Below, in pieces: positions 7,150 to 13,972 of a DNA stretch of 14,499 nucleotides (within the stretch, counting starts at the first letter, position 1; each line of letters begins with the position of its first letter). The notes under the pieces are model-generated. The model worked only from the letters and a program-made list of their open reading frames with translations. It ran no database searches and was not told the origin of the DNA. Origin of the DNA: Candidatus Parcubacteria bacterium. GTDB taxonomy: Bacteria; Patescibacteriota; Minisyncoccia; Phycocordibacterales; SBAW01. A program made the position numbers and the translations under genes. The stretch is from assembly GCA_019661855.1 (NCBI GenBank), contig JAIFWM010000011.1, positions 1 through 14,499 of the forward strand, given 5' to 3'.

Positions 7150-7160
7150 CTCATAAAAAC

Positions 7161-7188
7161 TTGATTTTTATCGATAATGTGTTATGTT
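7161..7188 (+). promoter_or_regulatory. Promoter of the unrecognised 147-residue gene
   Basis: TTGATT (7161-7166), a 16-nt spacer and TATGTT (7183-7188) with TGT directly upstream form a good sigma70-type promoter with an extended -10. It predicts a start near 7195 and a leader of about 30 nt. Confidence 0.65.
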
Positions 7189-7224
7189 TCGCACTAGTAA
7201 AAGTCAGCAAAAGGAAAACAGGGC

Positions 7225-7668
7225 ATGCCGAAGATTGAAATGGCAATCTGCGCTTTCGTCGAAATCATCATTCCCGACTTTGACGAATGGGAAATCCCTG
7301 ACGACTACAGAGAGGTGATCAAGCCACACATCGCGAGCAGTCCGACACATATGTACCTTCCGTGGCCAATCGAAGCGCTTTCCGAAGCCAAGGACGAGCT
7401 GTCTTTTTCAGCTATGTCCGGTTCCCTATCGGAATGGGTAGTTACAAGAAAGTGCCATATGTACGACAAAGAAGAGGGTCTCAGAATTTATATCCAGACC
7501 GAGGAACAGGAGCCGGAAAATTGGAAACGGCCGCTCAACATCTACGATATTCTCAACGCGGCGAAAGAGGGCTTTATGTTCGAGTCGCAAAAACTCATTA
7601 CTGAAGTTCTTCACGAGGCCGGACTTCCTTCAACGATAGAGGTCTACGAGGCGATACAAAAACAATAA
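7225..7668 (+). CDS. Hypothetical protein, 147 residues, not recognised
   Basis: I do not recognise this protein. It is predicted to be soluble: there is no signal peptide or clear membrane segment, apart from a short hydrophobic stretch MAICAFVEIIIP near the N-terminus that looks like a beta strand. It is rich in Glu/Asp and in aromatic residues (DFDEWEIPDDYREV at about 18-31; MYLPWPIEAL at 43-52). The C-terminal third looks helical (LNIYDILNAAKEGFMFESQKLITEVLHEAGL). The ATG at 7225 has an AAAGGA Shine-Dalgarno-like sequence about 10 nt upstream, one of few in the window. It is a self-contained unit with its own promoter and a strong terminator, between tRNA-Ser and rdgB. The coding signal is credible, given the length, promoter, ribosome binding site and terminator, but the function is unknown. 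Confidence 0.75.
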   Translation: MPKIEMAICAFVEIIIPDFDEWEIPDDYREVIKPHIASSPTHMYLPWPIEALSEAKDELSFSAMSGSLSEWVVTRKCHMYDKEEGLRIYIQTEEQEPENWKRPLNIYDILNAAKEGFMFESQKLITEVLHEAGLPSTIEVYEAIQKQ

Positions 7669-7690
7669 CAAAACCTCAACGGTTACATTG

Positions 7691-7737
7691 GGCTGGCATA
7701 AAACGATTAGTCGTTTAGTGCCAGCCTGTTTTTATTT
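7691..7737 (+). terminator. Rho-independent terminator after the hypothetical gene
   Basis: GGCTGGCA pairs with TGCCAGCC, extended inward by AAACGA/TCGTTT around a TTAG loop with one mismatch. The tail TGTTTTTATTT follows on the plus strand. It ends transcription before rdgB. Confidence 0.9.
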
Positions 7738-7766
7738 CAATCAATACGCTAAAATACCCCGAACAT

Positions 7767-8378
7767 ATGAATAAACGAAAAATGCTCATAGGCACACGGT
7801 CAAAAGGAAAATTTCCTGAAATTATTGCCCTACTCCAAGGGTTGCCTTTTGAGTTCGTAAACCTCAACGATGTTGCCGAAATTCCCAAAGACTACCAGGC
7901 TCCTGAGACGGGCGAAACGTTTGAGGAAAACGCATTGATGAAAGCCAAAGACTACGCAGAAAAGTCGGGGCTCTTAACTGCTGCTGAAGACTCTGGACTT
8001 GAGGTGGATGCCTTAAACGGCGCTCCAGGCGTCATGAGCGCACGTTGGGCTCCTGGCAGCGACCTCGACCGCACTACGCGCATTTTAGAGGAGTTAGAGG
8101 GTGTCCACGAAAGCAAGCGCGGCGCATGCTTTAGAGCAGTTGTAGCTTTGTATGATCCTAAAACTAAAAAATCCTTTACTACTACTGGAGTATGTACAGG
8201 AAAAATTAGTACTGAATTTCGAGGCACCAATGGTTTTGCATATGATCCAATATTTTTTGTGCCCCAACTTGGCAAAACGTTTGGAGAAATGAGTTTTGAA
8301 GAAAAAAATTCTGTTAGCTTCCGAAATATTGCATGGCGCCGTTTAGGCCAAATTTTAGAACAAGAATTTTTATCCTAA
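7767..8378 (+). CDS. rdgB: Non-canonical purine NTP pyrophosphatase (RdgB/HAM1 family)
   Basis: Protein of 203 residues, full family length. It hydrolyses dITP, ITP and XTP to monophosphates, keeping deaminated purines out of DNA and RNA. Visible motifs are IGTRSKGKFPEI (8-19, substrate/phosphate binding), ETGETFEENALMKAK (47-61), AEDSGLEVDALNGAPGVMSAR (73-93, with the catalytic/metal-binding D75), and GFAYDPIFF (156-164). The C-terminal K-x-x-x-SHR motif reads KNSVSFR (180-186), with Phe in place of His. The ATG at 7767 has no Shine-Dalgarno sequence; TAAAAT at 7750-7755, 11 nt upstream, may be a -10 giving a very short leader. The last 9 nt overlap the 3' end of htpX on the opposite strand. 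Confidence 0.95.
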   Translation: MNKRKMLIGTRSKGKFPEIIALLQGLPFEFVNLNDVAEIPKDYQAPETGETFEENALMKAKDYAEKSGLLTAAEDSGLEVDALNGAPGVMSARWAPGSDLDRTTRILEELEGVHESKRGACFRAVVALYDPKTKKSFTTTGVCTGKISTEFRGTNGFAYDPIFFVPQLGKTFGEMSFEEKNSVSFRNIAWRRLGQILEQEFLS

Positions 8379-9266
8379 AAGTGCTTTGATCCTCTCCTCT
8401 ATCGGCGGATGAGTCATAAACAGTTTAGCAATGCCACTCATAGCGGCCTTTGCTCCAAAGGGATTTGAAATATAAAGATGTGCAATAGCATTATTTGCTT
8501 TGCGCATGGGCTCGGCATATGAGCCAATTTTACGCAATGCGTTTGCCAACCCCTCGGGGTAACGCGTAAGCAGCGCGCCTGAAGCGTCTGCCAAAAACTC
8601 GCGCTTGCGCGAGATAGCAAGCTGCAAGAGTGTTGCGATTATTGGCGCGAGCACTATAAGCGCTATCGCGAGAATTGCTATAACGGGGTTTTTATTATCC
8701 CTATCACCTCCTCCTCTATTCCCCCCAAACATACTGGCGCGTAAGAAAAAGTCAGATATAAGTGTCACAAACCCCACGAGCACCACCGCCACGGTAGAGA
8801 CCAACATGTCTTTGTTCCCAATATGCGAAAGCTCGTGAGCAATCACTCCTTCGAGCTCGGTCTTGTCGAGCATTTGTAGTAAACCAGTTGTGACCGCCAC
8901 CACCGCATGTTCTTTGTTGCGCCCGGTAGCAAACGCGTTAGGTGCCGGATCGTTGATGATATAAATTTTTGGTTTTGGTAGACCCGCGGTAATCGCCAAG
9001 TTTTCAACTAGGTTGTGTAGGTCAGGATATTCGGCATCTTTTGCTTCCTTTGCACCAGCCATCGAGACAACTATTTTGTCTGAGAACCAGTAACTCGTAA
9101 CGTTCATGATGATCGCAAAAATCACAGCAAAAACTAAAATGCCTGGATTGTTGAAATAGTACGAAACTGCCCAACCTATGCCAATGGTAATAAGAAAGAA
9201 CACAAACATGATCACCCATGTCTTTGCTACATTTTCACTTTGGTGTGTATAGAGATTTGCTGCCAT
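8370..9266 (-). CDS. htpX: HtpX-type membrane zinc metalloprotease (M48)
   Basis: Protein of 298 residues, typical of HtpX. Two hydrophobic helices at about 17-37 and 42-60 precede the M48 domain. The zinc site is HELSH (144-148), with the third ligand E223 in EFLADA. The PNAFATGRN motif (109-117) and the terminal THPPIEERI are family hallmarks. A second helix pair (about 155-176 and 194-217) encloses a Gly/Arg/Asp-rich loop. HtpX cleaves misfolded or damaged membrane proteins, with the active site on the cytoplasmic face. It follows lemA by 9 nt, a common pairing. The ATG at 9266 lacks a Shine-Dalgarno sequence, which suggests coupling to lemA. Confidence 0.96.
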   Translation of the reverse strand: MAANLYTHQSENVAKTWVIMFVFFLITIGIGWAVSYYFNNPGILVFAVIFAIIMNVTSYWFSDKIVVSMAGAKEAKDAEYPDLHNLVENLAITAGLPKPKIYIINDPAPNAFATGRNKEHAVVAVTTGLLQMLDKTELEGVIAHELSHIGNKDMLVSTVAVVLVGFVTLISDFFLRASMFGGNRGGGDRDNKNPVIAILAIALIVLAPIIATLLQLAISRKREFLADASGALLTRYPEGLANALRKIGSYAEPMRKANNAIAHLYISNPFGAKAAMSGIAKLFMTHPPIEERIKALLG

Positions 9267-9275
9267 GTGGCAAGG

Positions 9276-9836
9276 TTAGAATTTTACTGCAACTGGTTGC
9301 CGTGCTGCATCTTCACCTTCGCCCAACTCAAAGAATTCGCGTGGTTCAAAGTTGAAGAACCCCGCTATCACATTACCGGGGAAAGACTGTAAAGCTGTGT
9401 TAAGGTCGCGCACGTTGGTGTTGTAAAAGCGTCGAGCTGCTTGGATTTTGTTTTCGGTGTCACTCAACTCTCGCTGAAGTTCAAGAAAGTTAGTGTTTGC
9501 TTTAAGGTCAGGGTACGCCTCGGCAACCGCAAAAAGAGTCTTCAGTGTGCCGGTCAACATATTTTCTGCCTTCCCTTTTTCCGCAATACTACCTGCATCC
9601 ATTGCTGCAGCGCGAGCGGCGGTTACATTTTCGAACGCAGTTTTTTCGTGCGTGGCATAGCCTTTAACCGTCTCAACCAAGTTGGGTATGAGGTCATAGC
9701 GGCGTTTAAGCTGTACGTCGATGTCGGCCCATGCCTCTTTGGCACGCTGGATCATGCGCACAAAGCCGTTGTAGGCAAAGATTACCCAAAGCACGAGGAG
9801 CACTAATACCCCAAGCACAATATAGAGAATAGTCAT
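9276..9836 (-). CDS. lemA: LemA family protein
   Basis: Protein of 186 residues, the usual LemA size. One N-terminal transmembrane helix (about 3-21) is followed by a helical domain with the family signature YNGFVRMIQRAKEAWADIDVQLKRRYDLIPNLVETVKGYATHEK (22-65). AYPDLKANTNFLELQRELSDTENKIQAARRFYN and the FPGNVIAGFFNFEPREFFE region follow. LemA's biochemical role is not settled; it is often encoded with HtpX or TPM-domain proteins, which suggests envelope quality control. The ATG at 9836 lies 28 nt after groEL. An extended -10 box 7 nt upstream suggests an additional internal, leaderless promoter. Confidence 0.95.
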   Translation of the reverse strand: MTILYIVLGVLVLLVLWVIFAYNGFVRMIQRAKEAWADIDVQLKRRYDLIPNLVETVKGYATHEKTAFENVTAARAAAMDAGSIAEKGKAENMLTGTLKTLFAVAEAYPDLKANTNFLELQRELSDTENKIQAARRFYNTNVRDLNTALQSFPGNVIAGFFNFEPREFFELGEGEDAARQPVAVKF

Positions 9837-9843
9837 AATAGTT

Positions 9844-9852
9844 AGTATAGCA
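9844..9852 (-). promoter_or_regulatory. Internal extended -10 promoter (TGC-TATACT) of lemA-htpX
   Basis: The minus strand reads TGC-TATACT just after the groEL stop, 7 nt before the lemA ATG. Transcripts would begin at or next to the start codon. It would allow lemA-htpX expression independent of groESL. The -35 match is poor. Confidence 0.5.
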
Positions 9853-9864
9853 TTTTAGGCCCTG

Positions 9865-11502
9865 CTAGTAATCCATTCCCATCTCGGGGTTTGGTGTTTC
9901 TTTTTCTTCCTTAGGCTCCTCCGCGATCGCTGCTTCGGTAGTAAGCAAGATCGCTGCTGCTGAGGCTGCGCGTTCAAGACCTGTTCGCTCTACTTTAACC
10001 GGGTCGATAATGCCGGCTACGTACATGTCTTCAACTATTTCGTCTTTTAGTGCGTTGTATCCCGCGTTGCTTTTAGCATTTTTAACTTTATCTACCACCA
10101 CTCCTGCATCTACTCCGCAGTTTTCGGCAATCTGACGAAGTGGCATCTCAAGTGCGCGCATCACTACTTCATATCCCACACGCACACCCTCTGACATTTT
10201 GTCTTTGTTTTTTGCAAATGCGAGCGACACTTCCTGCGCTGCTTTAATGAGCGCCGTGCCTCCACCTGCCACCACGCCCTCTTCGATAGCTGCTTTGGTT
10301 GCATTGACCGCATCCTCAATTTTTAGTTTAAGGTATTTCATCTCTGTCTCGGTAGCAGCTCCTACGCGGATTACTGCCACTCCTCCAGTTAGTTTTGCCA
10401 AGCGCTCTTCGAGTTTTTCTTTATCAAATTTGCTCGTATTTTCCGCAATCTGCTTGCGGATTTCGGCAATGCGTTTTTCTATATCTTTTTTAGCTCCTTT
10501 GCCACCAACCACAGTTGTAGAGTCTTTGGTAGCAATGATTTTTCCCGCTTTGCCCAACATATCGAGTGTTGCTTTTTCAAACGTGCCACCAGTTTTTTCT
10601 GAAATAACTTCAGCGCCTGTGATGGTTGCAATGTCGCGAAGCATTTCCTCTTTGCGCTCGCCATAGCCAGGTGCTTTAACTGCCAAAATATTAAACGTGC
10701 CGCGCAGTCTGTTAAGCACAAAGGTGGTCAAAGCCTCGCCCTCTACATCTTCGGCAATAATCACGAGATCTTTTTTACCACTGCCCGCAACTTTTTCGAG
10801 TATCGGGAGCACTTCCTGCACTGAAGCGATTTTTTTGTCGGTGATAAGAATAAACGGATCTTTCATCACAGCTTCCATGCGTGCTGCGTCGGTGATCATG
10901 TAGGCACTCACATAGCCGCGGTCAAACTGCATACCCTCAACTACCTCTTTTTCTATTCCTAAAGACTGAGACTCTTCAACTGTTACTACTCCGTCTTTAC
11001 CAACAGTTTTAATAGTCTCGGCAATTGTGGTGCCCAAAGCCTCACTCTCTGCAGAGAGTGTTGCCACTTGCTGCACCTCTTCGTCGGTTGAGATTTTCTT
11101 AGCAGATTTTTTGAGTGCTTCGACAGCTGCTTTTGATGCCATGAGGATTCCGTCATGCACCTCCATAGCCGAGAGTCCTGCCTCGGTGTGCTTCATCCCC
11201 TCGTGTACCAATGCTTGGAGCAATACTACTGAAGTAGTGGTTCCATCGCCGGCAATGTCATTGGTTTTGCTGGCAACCTCTTTAACAATCTCAGCACCCA
11301 TATTCTCAAACTTATCTTTGAGCGTTATTTCTTTAGCAATAGAGACTCCGTCGTTAGTGATAGTGGGGCCGCCGTAGCTCTTTTCGAGGGCAACGTTGCG
11401 GCCCTTGGGACCAAGAGTGATTTTTATTGCGTTTGCGGCTTTGTCGATACCAGCTTTGAGAGTTCTGCGTGCGCGCTCGTTATACAGAATTTGTTTTGCC
11501 AT
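9865..11502 (-). CDS. groEL: Chaperonin GroEL (Hsp60)
   Basis: Protein of 545 residues, full length. It folds client proteins in the double-ring GroEL/GroES cage. Key sites are LGPKGRNV (30-37), the ATP site GDGTTT with D86 (85-90), the LNRLRGTFNILAVKAPGYGERK apical segment, and IEDAVNATKAAIEEGVVAGGG containing the catalytic aspartate that matches E. coli D398. The C-terminus lacks the usual GGM repeats and is an acidic tail with five glutamates (EEPKEEKETPNPEMGMDY). The ATG at 11502 is 5 nt after the groES stop and has no Shine-Dalgarno sequence, which points to translational coupling. No CIRCE operator is seen. Confidence 0.99.
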   Translation of the reverse strand: MAKQILYNERARRTLKAGIDKAANAIKITLGPKGRNVALEKSYGGPTITNDGVSIAKEITLKDKFENMGAEIVKEVASKTNDIAGDGTTTSVVLLQALVHEGMKHTEAGLSAMEVHDGILMASKAAVEALKKSAKKISTDEEVQQVATLSAESEALGTTIAETIKTVGKDGVVTVEESQSLGIEKEVVEGMQFDRGYVSAYMITDAARMEAVMKDPFILITDKKIASVQEVLPILEKVAGSGKKDLVIIAEDVEGEALTTFVLNRLRGTFNILAVKAPGYGERKEEMLRDIATITGAEVISEKTGGTFEKATLDMLGKAGKIIATKDSTTVVGGKGAKKDIEKRIAEIRKQIAENTSKFDKEKLEERLAKLTGGVAVIRVGAATETEMKYLKLKIEDAVNATKAAIEEGVVAGGGTALIKAAQEVSLAFAKNKDKMSEGVRVGYEVVMRALEMPLRQIAENCGVDAGVVVDKVKNAKSNAGYNALKDEIVEDMYVAGIIDPVKVERTGLERAASAAAILLTTEAAIAEEPKEEKETPNPEMGMDY

Positions 11503-11507
11503 AGTTA

Positions 11508-11861
11508 TTAGAGGATATAGGTAATGCTGTCTTCGCGGATCAAATAGTACTCAGTGCCATTTATTTTTATTTCATCGAACCCGTATTTAGAAAACATAAT
11601 TTTGTCGCCCGGTTTAACCAAAAGTGGAATTATCCGGCCCTCGTCATTTTTCTTGCCTGGGCCCACTGCTACCACGACTCCTTGCTCGGGCTTTTCTTTA
11701 GCAGTGTCGGGGATAATGAGACCAAACGAGGTCATCTCTTCGGGACGCACGGGCTTAACGAGCACACGGTCGCCATATGGCTGACCTAACGAATTTTTAG
11801 GAGCTTTAATAATTTTAGAGGCTTTAGGCTTAGCCGCTTTCTTAGTTTTTTTCTTCTTCAT
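11508..11861 (-). CDS. groES: Co-chaperonin GroES with lysine-rich N-terminal extension
   Basis: Protein of 117 residues from the ATG at 11861; GroES is usually about 95. The cpn10 domain starts at about residue 27 (QPYGDRVLVKP). The mobile loop region is EEMTSFGLIIPDTAKEKPEQG and the end is YYLIREDSITYIL. Before the domain lies an extra tail with 11 lysines in the first 22 residues (MKKKKTKKAAKPKASKIIK). No start codon between the tail and the domain would give a normal-length GroES, so the tail is likely real. The frame stays open upstream to a GTG at 11918, but that stretch has no family match and spans the likely promoter region. It is the first gene of groES-groEL-lemA-htpX, divergent from secG. 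Confidence 0.93.
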   Translation of the reverse strand: MKKKKTKKAAKPKASKIIKAPKNSLGQPYGDRVLVKPVRPEEMTSFGLIIPDTAKEKPEQGVVVAVGPGKKNDEGRIIPLLVKPGDKIMFSKYGFDEIKINGTEYYLIREDSITYIL

Positions 11862-11912
11862 AAGTGCCAATAAACTAACCCTTTTTTCTATATATGGCAA
11901 GGTTTTGGGAAG

Positions 11913-11941
11913 TTGCACTTTTTTGGCCTTTTTGTTAGGAT
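11913..11941 (+). promoter_or_regulatory. Candidate promoter of secG-SBP-rnj
   Basis: TTGCAC (11913-11918), a 17-nt spacer and TAGGAT (11936-11941), with TGT directly before the -10. The box lies 7 nt before the secG ATG, implying a leaderless mRNA. The same bases contain AGGA, which could instead act as a Shine-Dalgarno sequence for a longer transcript; the two readings exclude each other. Confidence 0.45.
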
Positions 11942-11948
11942 TTCATCA

Positions 11949-12176
11949 ATGACCGCAGCGGGGGTACTCCCCTACATACAGGTAGTACTGTCGGTGCTCC
12001 TCATCGTGTGTGTACTACTTCAGCAAACAGGAGCCTCTTTAGGAGGGGCTTTTGGCGGTGATAATTTCTCCGCTGCGTATCATACACGCCGCGGTGCCGA
12101 GAAGTACCTTTTCTACATCACCATCTCTCTCGGTGTGTTGTTTGCACTCTCGGCGTTTGTCGCCCTTATTATCTAA
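11949..12176 (+). CDS. secG: Preprotein translocase subunit SecG
   Basis: Protein of 75 residues with two transmembrane helices (about 8-24 and 54-74) joined by the SecG loop LLQQTGASLGGAFGGDNFSAAYHTRRGAEKYLFY, in which the Gly-rich stretch and the TRRG-EK motif are diagnostic. SecG is the small non-essential subunit of the SecYEG channel. The ATG at 11949 is preferred over the one at 11913, because the extra 12 residues are not SecG-like and AGGA precedes 11949. The next gene starts 23 nt downstream on the same strand. Confidence 0.93.
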   Translation: MTAAGVLPYIQVVLSVLLIVCVLLQQTGASLGGAFGGDNFSAAYHTRRGAEKYLFYITISLGVLFALSAFVALII

Positions 12177-12199
12177 TTAACTTTTACGTTCCTTAACGT

Positions 12200-13939
12200 A
12201 TGCGTAACTTTTGGCGCACAGCCAATACTTCGGCGTATATTCCGTTTTTTGAAAGGCTTGGTTTAACCGCAAAAGCCTTTTCAACCAGTGGACGCGCCCT
12301 TTTCTATTTTTTTGCAGCAGTGTGCATCATCTCTTCTGTTTCTTTGGTCTACATTTTAAACGAGTCACTTCTTGTTTCCGTAGCTTCCCATGGAGGCGAA
12401 GTGCGCGAGGGTATCATTGGCGCTCCACGCTTTATTAACCCGGTCCTCGCAGTTTCTGACGCAGACCGAGACCTCACCTCTCTTATTTATTCAGGATTAC
12501 TCAAAGCCACACCCGAGGGTGACTACCGTAGCGACCTGGCAAAAAGTTATAACATTTCTCCCGACGGAAAGGTCTACACTTTTGTACTACGCAACGACGC
12601 TACCTTCCACAACGGTATGCGGGTGACTGCCGACGATATAATCTTTACGATTGAAAAAACTCAAGATCCTTCGCTTAAGAGTCCACTGCGCGCCAACTGG
12701 GACGGAATAACTGTCGAAAAAATAGACAACAAAACAGTGCGTTTTACTCTCAAAGCCGCATATGCACCGTTTATCGAAAATGCAACGCTTGGCATCTTGC
12801 CTAAAAATCTTTGGGAAAATGTTTCCAACGAAGAATTCCCTTTTAGCGACCTCAACACTTCTCCAGTAGGCTCTGGACCCTTTAAAATAGGCACCATCTC
12901 GCGCACGGCTTCGGGTCTTCCCTCTTCGTACACTTTAAAGCCATTTAGCAACTACACGCTGGGCCAGCCGTATTTAGATTCGATGGTCTTTCGTTTTTAT
13001 CAAAGTGAGCAGGCCCAGATTGACGCACTCAAAAACGGCGAAATAGATGCTGTTGCTGGTATTTCACCCACTGCACTCGCGCAAATCTCAAACTTCCCTA
13101 TAAATAAAACTCCACTTAATCGTGTGTTTGGTATCTTCTTTAATCAAAACCAATCAACTATTTTGCGAGACAAAGATGTACGTGTAGCACTCGACATGGC
13201 ACTCGACCGCGAAGGCTTAGTAGACGAAGTGCTTAAAGGGTATGGCACACCGCTCTCTGGGCCCATTCCTCCTCAAATTGCTGCAAAAAGTGCGCCTGCT
13301 GATTCAGCCAACAAGATGGAAAAAGCACGTCAGTATTTACTATCCAAAGGCTGGACTTACCAAGACAGTGTTTTAAGTAAAACAACTACAAACGGCAAAA
13401 CAAAAACTACTGTCGAACTTGCATTTACACTTTCAACCAGCAACGTACCTGAGTTGCGCGCAGCAGCAGAGTATGTGCGAAAAGCATGGAGCAGCATGGG
13501 TGCTCGCGTCGATGTACAAATCTTTGACCAAGGGGACCTTTCGCAAAATGTGATCCGTCCGCGCAAATATGACGCGCTCCTGTTTGGCGAAATCATTGGA
13601 CGCGAGCGCGATCTTTATGCTTTTTGGCACTCAGGTCAGCGCAACGACCCAGGACTCAACATTGCTCTTTATGCAAATGCAACTGTCGACTCTCTGCTTG
13701 AGGAAATGCGCACCACGTCCGACACTGCTCGTCGCGAACAGCTCTACACCCAGTTTGTAAGCGAGCTTACTAAGGACGTTCCTGCCCTATTTCTCTATAC
13801 GCCCGACTTCGTGTATAGTATCCCTAACGATATTCAGGGTTTGAGCTTAGGGTCCATAGAGACGCCAAGCGACAGGTTTCTCTCGGTTGCTTCCTGGCAC
13901 CGACAGACTGACTATGTCTGGCCAATTTTTGCTCACTAA
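12200..13939 (+). CDS. Peptide-type ABC substrate-binding protein (SBP_bac_5), membrane-anchored
   Basis: Protein of 579 residues. A basic cytoplasmic N-terminus of about 32 residues is followed by one transmembrane helix (33-53) and a family 5 solute-binding domain. Landmarks are EVREGIIGAPRFINPVLAVSDADRDLTSLIYSGLLK (67-102), ISPDGKVYTFVLRNDATFHNG, and the later DKDVRVALDMALDREGLVDEVLKGYGTPLSGPIPP. The domain would sit outside the membrane and bind oligopeptides or a similar ligand. The helix is not followed by a lipobox; the single Cys in the helix has Val before it and hydrophobic residues after it. No permease or ATPase genes lie nearby. No Shine-Dalgarno sequence is seen; it is probably cotranscribed with secG. 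Confidence 0.9.
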   Translation: MRNFWRTANTSAYIPFFERLGLTAKAFSTSGRALFYFFAAVCIISSVSLVYILNESLLVSVASHGGEVREGIIGAPRFINPVLAVSDADRDLTSLIYSGLLKATPEGDYRSDLAKSYNISPDGKVYTFVLRNDATFHNGMRVTADDIIFTIEKTQDPSLKSPLRANWDGITVEKIDNKTVRFTLKAAYAPFIENATLGILPKNLWENVSNEEFPFSDLNTSPVGSGPFKIGTISRTASGLPSSYTLKPFSNYTLGQPYLDSMVFRFYQSEQAQIDALKNGEIDAVAGISPTALAQISNFPINKTPLNRVFGIFFNQNQSTILRDKDVRVALDMALDREGLVDEVLKGYGTPLSGPIPPQIAAKSAPADSANKMEKARQYLLSKGWTYQDSVLSKTTTNGKTKTTVELAFTLSTSNVPELRAAAEYVRKAWSSMGARVDVQIFDQGDLSQNVIRPRKYDALLFGEIIGRERDLYAFWHSGQRNDPGLNIALYANATVDSLLEEMRTTSDTARREQLYTQFVSELTKDVPALFLYTPDFVYSIPNDIQGLSLGSIETPSDRFLSVASWHRQTDYVWPIFAH

Positions 13940-13951
13940 TTTGCTCAATAA
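13928..13951 (+). repeat. Tandem 12-bp repeat over the stop codon of the SBP gene
   Basis: TTTGCTCACTAA (13928-13939) is followed at once by TTTGCTCAATAA (13940-13951), with one mismatch. The first copy ends with the gene's TAA and the second supplies another in-frame TAA. It looks like a small tandem duplication. Confidence 0.75.
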
Positions 13952-13972
13952 ACCCATTTAATTTTTAAACAT

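Noticed and set aside
7150..7160. Attachment site duplication at the 3' end of tRNA-Ser
   Set aside because: No second copy of the tRNA 3' end and no integrase gene are seen within the window.
10199..10666. Open frame of 155 codons on the plus strand opposite groEL (and another at 11027-11377)
   Set aside because: Both are shadows of the highly conserved groEL frame on the minus strand; their translations are Ser/Ala/Thr-rich without domains and no promoter or ribosome binding site precedes them.
11862..11918. Extension of groES to a GTG at 11918
   Set aside because: The extra 19 residues match nothing in GroES and the region must hold the groES promoter; the lysine-rich tail from 11861 is already unusual without it.
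11862..11948. CIRCE operator (HrcA site) upstream of groES
   Set aside because: Only a poor half-site-like TTGGCACTT lies just before the ATG; the inverted partner nine bases away is absent.
12320..12345. Lipobox in the substrate-binding protein (AAVC)
   Set aside because: Valine precedes the cysteine where Gly, Ala or Ser is needed, and the hydrophobic helix continues past it, so this is a transmembrane anchor.
428..13939. TGA reassigned to glycine or tryptophan, as in some CPR bacteria
   Set aside because: No gene contains an in-frame TGA; full-length proteins are obtained with the standard code, so only the lack of TGA stops remains notable.
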